This document shows positions 15,503-23,591 of a stretch of 25,590 nucleotides of DNA, in pieces. The notes under the pieces were generated by a model. That model ran no database searches. It was not told the origin of the DNA and saw only the letters and a list, made by a program, of their open reading frames with translations. How positions within the stretch are numbered: position 1 is the first letter of the stretch; the number at the start of each line of letters is the position of its first letter. Source of the DNA: CALMEH01 sp964548225 (GTDB lineage Bacteria > Acidobacteriota > Blastocatellia > Pyrinomonadales > Pyrinomonadaceae); the NCBI GenBank assembly GCA_964548225.1, contig CAZJQP010000076.1:1-25590 (forward strand), given 5' to 3'. A program made the position numbers and the translations under genes.

Positions 15503-16189
15503 TCAGCTTGCCGTTGCACGATTTGCAACGCCTTTCTTCAACTCTTTCAAATATGCGAACCATTCATCAAAACCGACTCCTTTTTTTGCAGAATTTTCCA
15601 AAATCGGAATGTGCGGACGAACGGCGTGAATGTTTTTGTAACATTCTTTACGGTCGAATTCGCAAACTTCTGCTAAATCAATTTTGGTAATAATTGCAAT
15701 ATCCGAACTATTGAAAATTGTCGGATATTTCAAAGGTTTATCTTCGCCTTCAGTAACGGCGTGCAGAACGGCTCTGGCATCTTCACCGAGGTCGTAGCTC
15801 GAAGGACAAACAAGGTTTCCGACATTTTCAATAAACAAAAAATCAAGTTCTGATAAATCCCAATCGCTCAAGTGATTTTCGATCATTTCGGCTTCGAGAT
15901 GACAAATTCCGTGCGTTTCGATCTGGCGAACCGGAACGCCGCTTCTTTCCAAACGTTTAGCATCATTTTCGGTCGCTAAATCACCGACTAACGCCGCAAC
16001 CTTAAAACCCGATTCGTTCAAACGCCGCAAAGTTTCTTCTAAAAAAGCTGTTTTTCCGGCTCCCGGACTCGAAACTAAATCAATTACACAAACATTTTCG
16101 GACTTAAAACGCTCTCGCAGAGTTTCTGCAAGTTGGTCGTTTTTCTTCAAAATTCCTTGTCTGATTTCAAGTATTCGCGGTTGTTTCAT
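15503..16189 (-). CDS. hypB: HypB, GTPase for nickel insertion
   Basis: With HypA, delivers Ni to the hydrogenase large subunit using GTP hydrolysis. The 228-aa product has the P-loop SSPGAGKT (about 40-47), the metal-site segment THGICHLEA (C96, H97), ENVGNLVCPSSYDLGE (C128) and TKIDLAE as the base-specificity motif. It lacks the N-terminal CxxCGC and His-rich nickel-storage region of some HypB proteins. The ATG at 16189 is preferred over a TTG at 16195. It overlaps the end of hypA by about 20 nt. Confidence 0.97.
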   Translation of the reverse strand: MKQPRILEIRQGILKKNDQLAETLRERFKSENVCVIDLVSSPGAGKTAFLEETLRRLNESGFKVAALVGDLATENDAKRLERSGVPVRQIETHGICHLEAEMIENHLSDWDLSELDFLFIENVGNLVCPSSYDLGEDARAVLHAVTEGEDKPLKYPTIFNSSDIAIITKIDLAEVCEFDRKECYKNIHAVRPHIPILENSAKKGVGFDEWFAYLKELKKGVANRATAS

Positions 16190-16529
16190 CTTCAAATTCT
16201 ATGGAAACGATTTCCATTTCCTTTCCTTGTAAAATGTTAGCGGTGCTTTCTCCGCAATCTTTGCAACGAAAAATCGGCGGATTACCTAATTCGCTGTCGG
16301 TGTTGCATTTATCGCAATGAACAATGACGGGAAGTTCTTCGATTTCAAGAGTTGCTCCAAAAATTCTTGTCTCTTGGGCGGCGATGTCAAAACTGAATAG
16401 CAAAGCATCTTTGACCACACCCGAAATTTTCCCGATTTTCAAATAAATTTTTGTAGCTGTTGCATTTTTCGAAGGCAAATTTTCTTCAACCGTTTCGACA
16501 ATACTGCAAGCTATTGATAATTCGTGCAT
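16167..16529 (-). CDS. hypA: HypA, nickel chaperone
   Basis: Binds Ni through its N-terminal MHE motif and has a structural zinc site: C72, C75, C89 and C92 (CDKC and CKDC). The 120-aa product is of normal length. It starts 4 nt after the DUF1641 gene and overlaps hypB. It works with HypB and probably matures both hydrogenases of the window. Confidence 0.97.
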   Translation of the reverse strand: MHELSIACSIVETVEENLPSKNATATKIYLKIGKISGVVKDALLFSFDIAAQETRIFGATLEIEELPVIVHCDKCNTDSELGNPPIFRCKDCGESTANILQGKEMEIVSIEFEDETTANT

Positions 16530-16533
16530 ATAG

Positions 16534-17451
16534 CTATTTTTTTAACATCTTGCCAATGTTTTTAGCTAATGTGATCAAAAATCCCAGTCCACGCTGAACG
16601 TCCTCGTCTTTGGTTGCTCCATAAAGTCCAAAAAGCGAGATTGATTTGGGATTTTGACGAAACTCGTGTTCGGTTTCGACCGTTGTTCGCCCAATATCGC
16701 CGAGAAAGCCAACCAATTCAGGAGTCAGCATTCCCGATGTTAAAAATGCCTGAACTCCTTCAGATTCAGCTATTTCACCAAGTTGAAGACCTGTTTTAAT
16801 CAAACTTGGAGCTTTGTCGAGCAAAGGTGGCAGATTTTCAGCCATTGTTGGTAAAACTTTCGGCAATTCGGCAACCAATTTGCCCATATCGGCAGAATAT
16901 TTATCGCTCAACTGCGGTTTGAATTCACGCAAGGCTTCGCCGATATTGTCAGCAATTTCTTCACCACGATTAAGAAAATCGCTCAAGCCTCTGGCTAAAA
17001 ATGCAACTGTCGGAGCATTCTCAATAATTTCATTCAAAGCGGCTAAAGTAGTTGGGTTATTGAGTTTATCAGATAGATCATTTAATAAGGCGAGTTTTTC
17101 AGGTTGTAAAAGTTCATCAAATTCTTTGGTTTCGGCAATCTTAGAAATTTTGTTTCCGGTTTTGGCAAGACTTGGCAGATTGCCCAAGAATTGAGGAACT
17201 TCTTCAATAAATTTTGCCGAGTTTCCGTTACCGTTTGATTTCGGTGCAAACTCGTGAATCGCCTCGCCGACGTTATCGGCAATTTCTTCACCTCTTTGCA
17301 AAAATCCGTCAACACCGGTCAAAAGAGCGTCCAAAGTGTTTGCATTCTTGAGCAAATTTTTCAGAGCCAAAGCCGTTTGCGGATTGTTAAGCTCTGCTAT
17401 TACTTCTTTTAGCGATTCGGAAATTTCTACTGTGCCGTTAGTGCTTTGCAT
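16534..17451 (-). CDS. DUF1641 protein with an internal duplication
   Basis: The 305-aa helical product ends in the signature-like SLFGLYGATKDEDVQRGLGF typical of DUF1641, a family found beside hydrogenase and formate dehydrogenase genes. About 55 residues are duplicated: LNNPQTALALKNLLKNA with FLQRGEEIADNVGEA (near 20-65), and LNNPTTLAALNEIIENA with FLNRGEEIADNIGEA (near 131-178). No cysteine motif, signal or clear membrane helix is seen. It is the first gene of the huc/hyp unit, with AGAGG about 7 nt before the ATG, and follows the predicted promoter at 17556-17584. Role unknown; a scaffold or redox-complex accessory function is inferred from context. Confidence 0.87.
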   Translation of the reverse strand: MQSTNGTVEISESLKEVIAELNNPQTALALKNLLKNANTLDALLTGVDGFLQRGEEIADNVGEAIHEFAPKSNGNGNSAKFIEEVPQFLGNLPSLAKTGNKISKIAETKEFDELLQPEKLALLNDLSDKLNNPTTLAALNEIIENAPTVAFLARGLSDFLNRGEEIADNIGEALREFKPQLSDKYSADMGKLVAELPKVLPTMAENLPPLLDKAPSLIKTGLQLGEIAESEGVQAFLTSGMLTPELVGFLGDIGRTTVETEHEFRQNPKSISLFGLYGATKDEDVQRGLGFLITLAKNIGKMLKK

Positions 17452-17555
17452 TACTCGCCTCTTTTTTTGGATTAAAACTGCACAAAATAGCTGAAAATGG
17501 AAATCTAGCCATTAAATTTTTTAATTTTTTATCGTTCAAATTGATGACATTTGCG

Positions 17556-17584
17556 ATTATGAACCGAAACCACAAAGCCGTCTA
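17556..17584 (-). promoter_or_regulatory. Predicted promoter of the huc/hyp operon (shared element copy 2)
   Basis: On the minus strand, TAGACG (17584-17579), a 17-nt spacer and CATAAT (17561-17556) lie about 105 nt before the DUF1641 ATG. The blocks CGAATAGACG and TTCATAATC, their exact spacing and part of the upstream 35 nt are repeated at 18638-18671. The stretch 17452-17652 holds no other gene. Confidence 0.6.
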
Positions 17585-17652
17585 TTCGCAAACCTACGCA
17601 ATGATTTACGAACTTCTACTTAATTTTTTCGGTAAAACTACTTAGTTTTTGT

Positions 17653-18543
17653 CTAAGTAAAGTCTGTTTCAATGGTTTGTGTAATTTCTGAATGCGGAGG
17701 GAAAAGAGCAAAATTGTTGTAAATGTAGGTCAGACCAATACTTAAAGCGACGGCAAAGATTCCAATTCCAACATTCCAAACCGGCGGAGCAGTTAAAGCC
17801 AGACGGATAATAACAGTTGCCACCGCAAAACCCGAATTACGAAAAACGATGCTGTAAGTTGAGTTATAACGAAGCGAAATCAGCACAAGGAGAATGTCGC
17901 TGAAAATCAAAATAGTGTAAAAAACCTCAAAAAACGGATAACCTTTTCCTGTTTTGAGCCACGTCAGCGAATCGTGAACTCCAATTCCCACAAAAACCGC
18001 TAAAAGCAATAATGCCAACAGTTTCTTGGCAACAATAAAACTTGCCAAATCTTCGGCATTATCGGTAATTCGACGATGTTTTTGCAGTGCGTAAAAAACA
18101 GACACAAGAGCGAAAATCACCAAAGCTCCAAAAGCATCAGATAAAATATTTTGCACCGAACCTGAAGCGTGCGACCAGTCAATCGGTTCTTCAAAATACA
18201 CGAATTCTTTGAAAGATGAACGCAGAAGAATCAGCGAAAAAATCTCAAACTGTTTGCCCATCGAATTTGCAACCGAACTCGCTAGATTGAAAACTAAACC
18301 TAAAACTTCAAGTAAAAGCAGTAAATCAAAAGATAATTTAACTGCGTAAAAATGATTTTTCGGGATGTGAAAAGATTCTGAAACTAATTCGAGTCTTGCA
18401 AGTTCAATTACTAAAAGACTTCCGAGAAAGACCAAAACAAGCAGATTTGCTTGCCAATGCTGCGACCTTTGGCACTCCCAATTCTCAAAAAGCCAATCGT
18501 AAATCTTGGCAATTTGAAATAGTTTTTGACGAAATGAAAGCAT
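17653..18543 (-). CDS. Unrecognised multi-pass membrane protein between the two hydrogenase operons
   Basis: The 296-aa product has about seven hydrophobic helices: near residues 33-50, 68-88, 100-110 (weak), 131-153, 172-190, 203-223 and 235-275 (two). There is no heme-type paired His pattern that I trust, no cysteine motif and no cleavable signal. It has its own promoter and about 200-nt gaps on both sides, so it is a single-gene unit. Its promoter matches that of the huc/hyp operon, which links it to hydrogenase metabolism. It could anchor a hydrogenase or a partner to the membrane; ion transport is the alternative. Family not recognised. No strong Shine-Dalgarno is seen, so the start is uncertain. 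Confidence 0.8.
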   Translation of the reverse strand: MLSFRQKLFQIAKIYDWLFENWECQRSQHWQANLLVLVFLGSLLVIELARLELVSESFHIPKNHFYAVKLSFDLLLLLEVLGLVFNLASSVANSMGKQFEIFSLILLRSSFKEFVYFEEPIDWSHASGSVQNILSDAFGALVIFALVSVFYALQKHRRITDNAEDLASFIVAKKLLALLLLAVFVGIGVHDSLTWLKTGKGYPFFEVFYTILIFSDILLVLISLRYNSTYSIVFRNSGFAVATVIIRLALTAPPVWNVGIGIFAVALSIGLTYIYNNFALFPPHSEITQTIETDFT

Positions 18544-18638
18544 TTTTCATCAAAAGAATCCGAAGAAACTCGGTTTGTTAATTTCGGAATATACAATGCA
18601 AAAAATGGAATTTGAAAGCAACAAACTGACTTGGATTG

Positions 18639-18667
18639 ATTATGAATATGCCAAAATGATTCGTCTA
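18639..18667 (-). promoter_or_regulatory. Predicted promoter of the membrane-protein gene (shared element copy 1)
   Basis: On the minus strand, TAGACG (18667-18662), a 17-nt spacer and CATAAT (18644-18639). It is the same arrangement as at 17556-17584. Upstream lies the palindrome GTGAAA-GT-TTTCAC, a candidate activator site. Confidence 0.6.
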
Positions 18668-18748
18668 TTCGTAGTTTTACTGAATTTTGTGAAAACTTTC
18701 ACTTAGAAAATGATTTTCTACTTTTACTTTTGCTTTTTTACTTTAAAT

Positions 18749-19408
18749 TCATTTATCCATTGGAATTATTCCGCGTTTAATGGCGTAGCGAATGAGGTCT
18801 GCTTTGGAGTGAATTTCGAGCTTGTTCATCAAATTTGCTCGATGAGTTTCTGCGGTTCTGGTGCTGATACCGAGTTTGTTGGCGATTTCGGAATGAGTTA
18901 AGCCTTCAACCGTTAATTGCAAAACTTCGCGTTCACGAGTGGTTAAAGTATCGTATTTATCGAAAGTTCCGGTTTTGGCAAACTGCTGGTAAGCGGAAAT
19001 TGCTCTATCGGAAAGCGGCGGCGAAAGGTAACGTCTGCCTGCTAAAACTTCGCGGACAGCGTGAATTAAATCGCCGGAATCCGAATCTTTCAGCACATAG
19101 CCCGAAGCCCCGTTTCCGAGTGCTTCAAGCACAAAACCTTCATCATCATACATCGAAAGAATAATAATTTTTGTGCGAAGAGAAAGTTTGCTGAGCTGGC
19201 GGGCGACTTCTAAACCGTTCAAATTCGGCATCATCAAATCAATTATTGCCACATCAGGCTTAATTTTTTTGACCTTTTCGAGTGCGTCAAGACCGTTTCC
19301 AGCTTCGTCCACGACCTTAAAATTCGCCTCTGCCTCAAGCAAAGCACGCAAACCTTGTCGGACAATAGCGTGGTCGTCAACCAATAAAATTTGAATCTCT
19401 TTTAACAT
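18749..19408 (-). CDS. NarL/LuxR-family response regulator
   Basis: The 219-aa product has a receiver domain (about 1-125) with the acidic pair D11/D12, phospho-acceptor D57 in IIDLMMPN and the conserved Lys in YVLKDSD, followed by a LuxR-type helix-turn-helix (about 150-210: LTTREREVLQL, HSEIANKLGISTRTAETHR). It overlaps the kinase gene by 32 nt, so the two form a cognate pair. It is the last gene of the hhy operon. I infer that it controls hydrogenase genes, possibly through the shared promoters at 18639-18667 and 17556-17584. Confidence 0.95.
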   Translation of the reverse strand: MLKEIQILLVDDHAIVRQGLRALLEAEANFKVVDEAGNGLDALEKVKKIKPDVAIIDLMMPNLNGLEVARQLSKLSLRTKIIILSMYDDEGFVLEALGNGASGYVLKDSDSGDLIHAVREVLAGRRYLSPPLSDRAISAYQQFAKTGTFDKYDTLTTREREVLQLTVEGLTHSEIANKLGISTRTAETHRANLMNKLEIHSKADLIRYAIKRGIIPMDK

Positions 19409-21026
19409 CTAAAACCCAATCGGCATTTATCTTCGTCCCTTTATCCTTAGCAGATTCGATATGAAAATGTCCACCTAGCAACTGCACTCTTTCACGCATT
19501 CCGGTAACTCCTGTTGAGTTTAATGCGGTTGTAACTTCTTCTAAATCAAAGCCTTGTCCGTCATCTTCAACCGAAACAGAAAGATTTTTTTCGTCAGCCC
19601 AAACGCGGACTTTGGCGGTTTTTACTTTTGAATGTCGGGCAACATTGGTGAGAGCTTCCTGCACAACCCGATATGCGGAGGTTTCGATTTCGGGAGCAAA
19701 ACGGCGTGAATTTATGCCCTGATGATTGAAGTCAATTTCGATGCCGGTCTGCGTAGTGTAATTGCGGAAAAGCCACAAAAAAGACGAAAGCAAACCAAGA
19801 TGATCGAGCGTAGCGGGACGCAAATCAAGCGACAATTTCCTAACCTTTATCATCAAATCGTTGACCATACTTTGAGCCTGTAAAATATACTGACTGCGTT
19901 CAGTTTGCCGTGCTTCAAACTCAAGCGTAAGTTTAAGACCTGTCAAGATTTGTCCGATTTCGTCATGCAATTCCAAAGCAATATTTCGTCGTTCAGCTTC
20001 TTGAATATTCAACAATTTCCGCGAAAGTTCGCCTTGTCTATCCGCGTATTCTTTGAGGGCATTTTCGTCGCGTTTTCGGCGAGTAATGTCACGAATTACG
20101 GTAATCACAAAAGTTCCGTTTTCCGTCTCAATCGGACTCAAAATTATGTCGGCGGGAAACTCTGTTCCGTCTTTTCGTCTGGCGTAAAGCTCCAAACCGC
20201 CACCCATTTCGCGTAAATGCGGATTTTTCATAAATCCTGTTTGATGATTTGTATGAGAATTACGAAATCTTTCCGGCACTAAATCGAGAACATCTTTGCC
20301 TAAAACTTCTTTTGGTTCATAACCAAACATCTTTTTAATTTGCGAATTTACGCTCTCAATCTTGCCCTGACGATTGACTATAACCATCGTGTCAGGAGCG
20401 AATTCAAAGATATTTCGCTGCATCTTTTCGCTTTTCCGCAACGCCGTAAGTGCATCATTTAGTTCGTTTTCCTTGTGTTTTAGCTCGGTTACGTCAAATG
20501 CTACGCCATGAATGAACCAAGGGCGACCATCTTTCCGCCGCACCATTTTTGCCTCGCAATGAAAGGAAATAAAATGCCCGTCACGAGCCTTGACGCGATA
20601 GGTTGAACGAAGCGGTTCGCCCGATAAAAACATTTGAGCCGCTTCCACACTCCAACGAATTTTGTCTTCATCGTGAAGTTGTTCAAACCAACGAAGCGGA
20701 TCTTCGAGCCATTCCGCCTGTGTAAAACCAAGCATCGTTTCGATTTGCGGCGAAATATAGGCTTCAGAAATTCCGCGATCCAGAAATGACATAAAAACGA
20801 TAGCGGGAATTTGTTCGACCAGCACGCGATAACGCGAATAAAGGTCGGGCAGTTCTTCCTCCGAAAGAGTAAAGCCTGTAGAATCATTAGTTGGAAAAGG
20901 GAAAAAGACTCCCGCAAGTTCGGAAAGTGTATTTTGAGAATTAATCAAACCGCCCAAAAGATTTGCATCGGGAATCATTCCGAGCAGTTCGTCATTGAGA
21001 AAATTGTTGTCCGCATAATCACTCAT
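19377..21026 (-). CDS. PAS-PAS NarX-type sensor histidine kinase coupled to hhyS
   Basis: The 549-aa soluble kinase has PAS 1 at about 62-185, PAS 2 at about 197-320, a HisKA_3 dimerisation domain with ERRNIALELHDEIGQ (phospho-acceptor H354) and an ATPase domain with N-box VVQEALTNVARHS (N461) and G-box EDDGQGF. No transmembrane segment, so it senses a cytoplasmic cue. Its ATG overlaps the stop of the hydrogenase small-subunit gene (ATGA), and the regulator gene overlaps its end. No cofactor-binding residue in the PAS domains can be assigned by eye, so the signal (redox, O2, or electron flow from the hydrogenase) is unknown. The stop/start coupling to hhyS is the unusual part. Confidence 0.94.
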   Translation of the reverse strand: MSDYADNNFLNDELLGMIPDANLLGGLINSQNTLSELAGVFFPFPTNDSTGFTLSEEELPDLYSRYRVLVEQIPAIVFMSFLDRGISEAYISPQIETMLGFTQAEWLEDPLRWFEQLHDEDKIRWSVEAAQMFLSGEPLRSTYRVKARDGHFISFHCEAKMVRRKDGRPWFIHGVAFDVTELKHKENELNDALTALRKSEKMQRNIFEFAPDTMVIVNRQGKIESVNSQIKKMFGYEPKEVLGKDVLDLVPERFRNSHTNHQTGFMKNPHLREMGGGLELYARRKDGTEFPADIILSPIETENGTFVITVIRDITRRKRDENALKEYADRQGELSRKLLNIQEAERRNIALELHDEIGQILTGLKLTLEFEARQTERSQYILQAQSMVNDLMIKVRKLSLDLRPATLDHLGLLSSFLWLFRNYTTQTGIEIDFNHQGINSRRFAPEIETSAYRVVQEALTNVARHSKVKTAKVRVWADEKNLSVSVEDDGQGFDLEEVTTALNSTGVTGMRERVQLLGGHFHIESAKDKGTKINADWVLDVKRDSNFIG

Positions 21027-22051
21027 TTATTTTTCTTTCGTGGCTCAATTTGCACAAATGCGGACTCTTTTTTTCGCCATTCAGGAGTTTTGTTCATTGA
21101 GCCTAAAGTAAATCTTCGTAATGAGTTGATTGCCTTGCCGTAGGTCGCAATCGCTTGCGAAGAAAGCAAACTTCCGGGAGGTTGAGATAAAAACGGTGAA
21201 AATTTTTCTGGGAAAGCGGGCATCGTGCAACCGATGCACACTCCGCCGACATTGGCACAACCGCCTATTCCGTTTTGCCAACCGCGCTTGCCGACGTTGC
21301 AATTCACAACCGGTCCCCAACAACCGAGTTTGACGATACATTCTTTTTCACCGTAATTTTCGGCAAATTGAGCTTGTTCATAATATCCGCCACGGTCGCA
21401 TCCTTCGTGCAGAGTCGCTTCGTAAAGCCATTTCGGACGCAAAGATTCATCCAATTTAATCATCGGAACAATTCCGCCAAACTGTTGCAATAAATAGAGT
21501 AAGGTCTGTGTGATATTATCAGGAACTGTCGGACAACCCGGAACACATACAATCGGTATTTTAGATTTTGAGAGCCAATTCCAGCCAAGATAATCAGGCA
21601 AACCCATTGCGCCTGTCGGGTTTCCACCGGTGGCGTGAACTCCACCGTAAGCCGAACAAGTTCCCATGGCTACAACTGCCCAAGAGTGTTTGGTTAAACG
21701 ATTTATCCAATCGCAAATTCTGATCGGTTGACCTGTTCTTTCATCAGTTCCGAAGGAAGCAAAATAGCCGGTTTCAGCCAAATTTTCATTAGGAATTGAA
21801 CCTTCGACAACCAAAATAAAATCTCCGATTTCATTATTTGCCGCCCGATGGAATATTTCTAAGAAATCGCTTCCATTTTCGTAAGCCAACAACGGATGAA
21901 AGAGTCTAACTGTTGGAATATTTGGAATTGCACCGTTCACCAAATCTTCGATGCTCGGCTGAGTTGCACCTGTCAGAGCCACAGATTCGCCATCGCAACT
22001 GAGTGCGGCATTAAGCCATAAAATTGAAATTTCGTTTGTTTTTTTCAACAT
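21023..22051 (-). CDS. hhyS: Group 1h [NiFe]-hydrogenase small subunit
   Basis: The 342-aa electron-transfer subunit of the actinobacterial-type high-affinity hydrogenase. Stretches LWLNAALSCDGES, ATQPSIEDL, VVEGSIPNE, GNPTGAMGLPDYLGW and VCVPGCPTVPDN are characteristic. No Tat signal, as is usual for the group. The proximal site reads C19-x-x-E22 with C132 and C173; the distal site keeps H215, C218, C238 and C244; the medial site has C251, C265, C272 and C275. It overlaps the protease gene by 7 nt and the kinase gene by 4 nt. Here the small-subunit gene follows, rather than precedes, the large-subunit and accessory genes. Confidence 0.95.
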   Translation of the reverse strand: MLKKTNEISILWLNAALSCDGESVALTGATQPSIEDLVNGAIPNIPTVRLFHPLLAYENGSDFLEIFHRAANNEIGDFILVVEGSIPNENLAETGYFASFGTDERTGQPIRICDWINRLTKHSWAVVAMGTCSAYGGVHATGGNPTGAMGLPDYLGWNWLSKSKIPIVCVPGCPTVPDNITQTLLYLLQQFGGIVPMIKLDESLRPKWLYEATLHEGCDRGGYYEQAQFAENYGEKECIVKLGCWGPVVNCNVGKRGWQNGIGGCANVGGVCIGCTMPAFPEKFSPFLSQPPGSLLSSQAIATYGKAINSLRRFTLGSMNKTPEWRKKESAFVQIEPRKKNK

Positions 22052-22500
22052 TCTATAAGTTCCAAAATTTTCGTTACTGCTTTTTCAATCGAATTTTTCA
22101 CATCATTGCTTATTTTCGAATTAAATTCTAAACTCATCGGCTCGCAACCGATTAATAACATTTTTTTGGGTTTATTTTCAAAGTTTTCGGCAAATTGTAG
22201 TGCCTTATTTGGTGTTAAATCGTGCGTCAAAATGTCTGAATTTGACAATGATTTCGGCTCTAACACAAAAACTGTTCCCGCTTTTGCACCGACTTTAACC
22301 GTATCAACTAAAATGACTAAATCATAATTTTCGGTAATTTCAAACGCCAGGTCTATTCCACGAATACCAAAATCTTCGACTTTTACATTTTCCGGTAAAT
22401 ATTGGTTTTGCAAGAATTTAGCCACCTCCACACCGAAAGCGTCATCGCCATAAAATATATTTCCCAAACAAGCTATAAGTATTTTTTTCACTACTGACAA
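22045..22500 (-). CDS. Hydrogenase maturation endopeptidase for HhyL
   Basis: The 151-aa HupD/HyaD-family protease has ACLGNIFYGDDAFGVEV (D20), DFGIRGIDLAFE, VDTVK (D66) and LTHDLTP (H93), the expected three nickel-contact positions. It lies between the large- and small-subunit genes of the group 1h enzyme and overlaps both neighbours, so HhyL is the expected substrate. It differs clearly from the HucL protease at 12190-12690. Confidence 0.93.
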   Translation of the reverse strand: MSVVKKILIACLGNIFYGDDAFGVEVAKFLQNQYLPENVKVEDFGIRGIDLAFEITENYDLVILVDTVKVGAKAGTVFVLEPKSLSNSDILTHDLTPNKALQFAENFENKPKKMLLIGCEPMSLEFNSKISNDVKNSIEKAVTKILELIEC

Positions 22501-22724
22501 ATTTCTACTTCGTCTAAATCAAAGAAAAAACGATGTCCGACTTTGTGTTCCAATCCTAAATCTTTGCCTGCATCATCTTCTAAAACAACCGATAAATAAG
22601 TTCGATTTTCAACATCAACCTCAATAGATTCAACAGTTGCGGTTTTTCCAACTAAAAATATATCAAACGCATCGCGTCCATTTTTTGGTTTCAAAACAAC
22701 TTTTTTTCCGACCAAATTTTTCAT
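22491..22724 (-). CDS. Small conserved accessory protein of group 1h hydrogenase clusters
   Basis: A 77-aa, beta-rich protein: GKKVVLKPKNGRDAFDIFL, KTATVESIEVDVEN, LSVVLEDDAGKDLG and GHRFFFDLDEVEI. It looks like a small OB/SH3-type barrel. From memory, proteins with the same GRTATVE...VVLDDD...GHRFFF pattern accompany actinobacterial group 1h hydrogenases; no function has been assigned that I know of. It is not HypC: the MC start is absent. It overlaps the upstream gene by 4 nt and the protease gene by 10 nt. Confidence 0.85.
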   Translation of the reverse strand: MKNLVGKKVVLKPKNGRDAFDIFLVGKTATVESIEVDVENRTYLSVVLEDDAGKDLGLEHKVGHRFFFDLDEVEICQ

Positions 22725-23563
22725 CTCAATACGGCGTGTAAGTTCTGTAAATCTTCAGATTTTAGGTTCTCGATTTTCTCCAAAATCAATCGAGTTCGTT
22801 CGTCAGTTTCGGTAATTTGACGCTTTTCATCTTCAGGTAAAACCAATAAATTTAGAATCATAAGCTCATCAATTTCTAAACCGTCAAAGAAATTATCAAA
22901 ACTATTTTCGGCTATTTCGGGAAAATCATACAAAATTATCGGTGAAGCTAAAATGTTGTTTTCTTTATATTTATCGCCAATCAAAACCGGAAATAACCCG
23001 ACATTTTGCAAAGAATTCGTGTGTTCGATAAATTCATTTGGCGTTTCAATTTGTGAAATAAATTTGCCGTTTTCGAGTTCAAAAATCGTATGAGTTGAAA
23101 CAAAAGAGAAGTGCAAAACCTGTTCGCGTGAAAGTTCTCCGAAATCTTCAATTTCTGTCAGATTTTCAAAAAAGAAACGAACTTTGAACAAATAACCGGT
23201 CAACCTTTCTGATGAAATTTCAATCTTTCCAAATAAATTATCTTCTGTGTGTTCAAAGGTTTGCGTTCTATTTAACGAAATTTCACCTTCAATCTTTTTT
23301 TCGACTGCCGTTTGCCAGTGGTCTTCTTCATTTAATCTTAAAAAGTGAGTTTTGAAACTCAATTTTGATTCGTTTTCGGCTAAAACTAAAATCTCGGTCT
23401 GCTGAAAAAAATGTTCGCTTATCTGATTTTCAATCCAGCATTTTGGCGATAAAACTCCAAAATTGAAACGCTTTTGATTTTTCAGAGCATTTTTTCGATA
23501 CGGAAAAAGCGCGTAACCTTCGTAAAGCAGAGTCTTGCAAAGTTTTTCAATATCGGAATTCAT
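22721..23563 (-). CDS. Conserved accessory protein of group 1h hydrogenase clusters
   Basis: A 280-aa soluble protein with an N-terminal LLYEGYALFPYRKNALKNQ followed by RFNFGVLSPKCW, and a C-terminal ETDERTRLILEKIENLK with LQNLHAVLR. From memory, the patterns YPYRxSALKN and DxRTRxIL mark a family encoded beside group 1h hydrogenase genes in Actinobacteria, with unknown function. No cofactor motif is visible. The ATG at 23563 has AAGG upstream and begins 28 nt after the hhyL stop; a longer reading into hhyL (to 23800) is rejected. It overlaps the next gene by 4 nt. A role in assembly or maturation is inferred. Confidence 0.85.
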   Translation of the reverse strand: MNSDIEKLCKTLLYEGYALFPYRKNALKNQKRFNFGVLSPKCWIENQISEHFFQQTEILVLAENESKLSFKTHFLRLNEEDHWQTAVEKKIEGEISLNRTQTFEHTEDNLFGKIEISSERLTGYLFKVRFFFENLTEIEDFGELSREQVLHFSFVSTHTIFELENGKFISQIETPNEFIEHTNSLQNVGLFPVLIGDKYKENNILASPIILYDFPEIAENSFDNFFDGLEIDELMILNLLVLPEDEKRQITETDERTRLILEKIENLKSEDLQNLHAVLR

Positions 23564-23591
23564 TTTGCTTTTTACCTTTTTTACGTTTGAC

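Noticed and set aside
18639..18671. Sigma54 promoter before the membrane-protein gene
   Set aside because: TTGGCA is present but no GC at the required -12 spacing; the sigma70-like arrangement fits both copies better.
22491..22724. Second HypC-type chaperone in the hhy operon
   Set aside because: Size is similar, but the product starts MKNLVG and lacks the essential Cys after Met.
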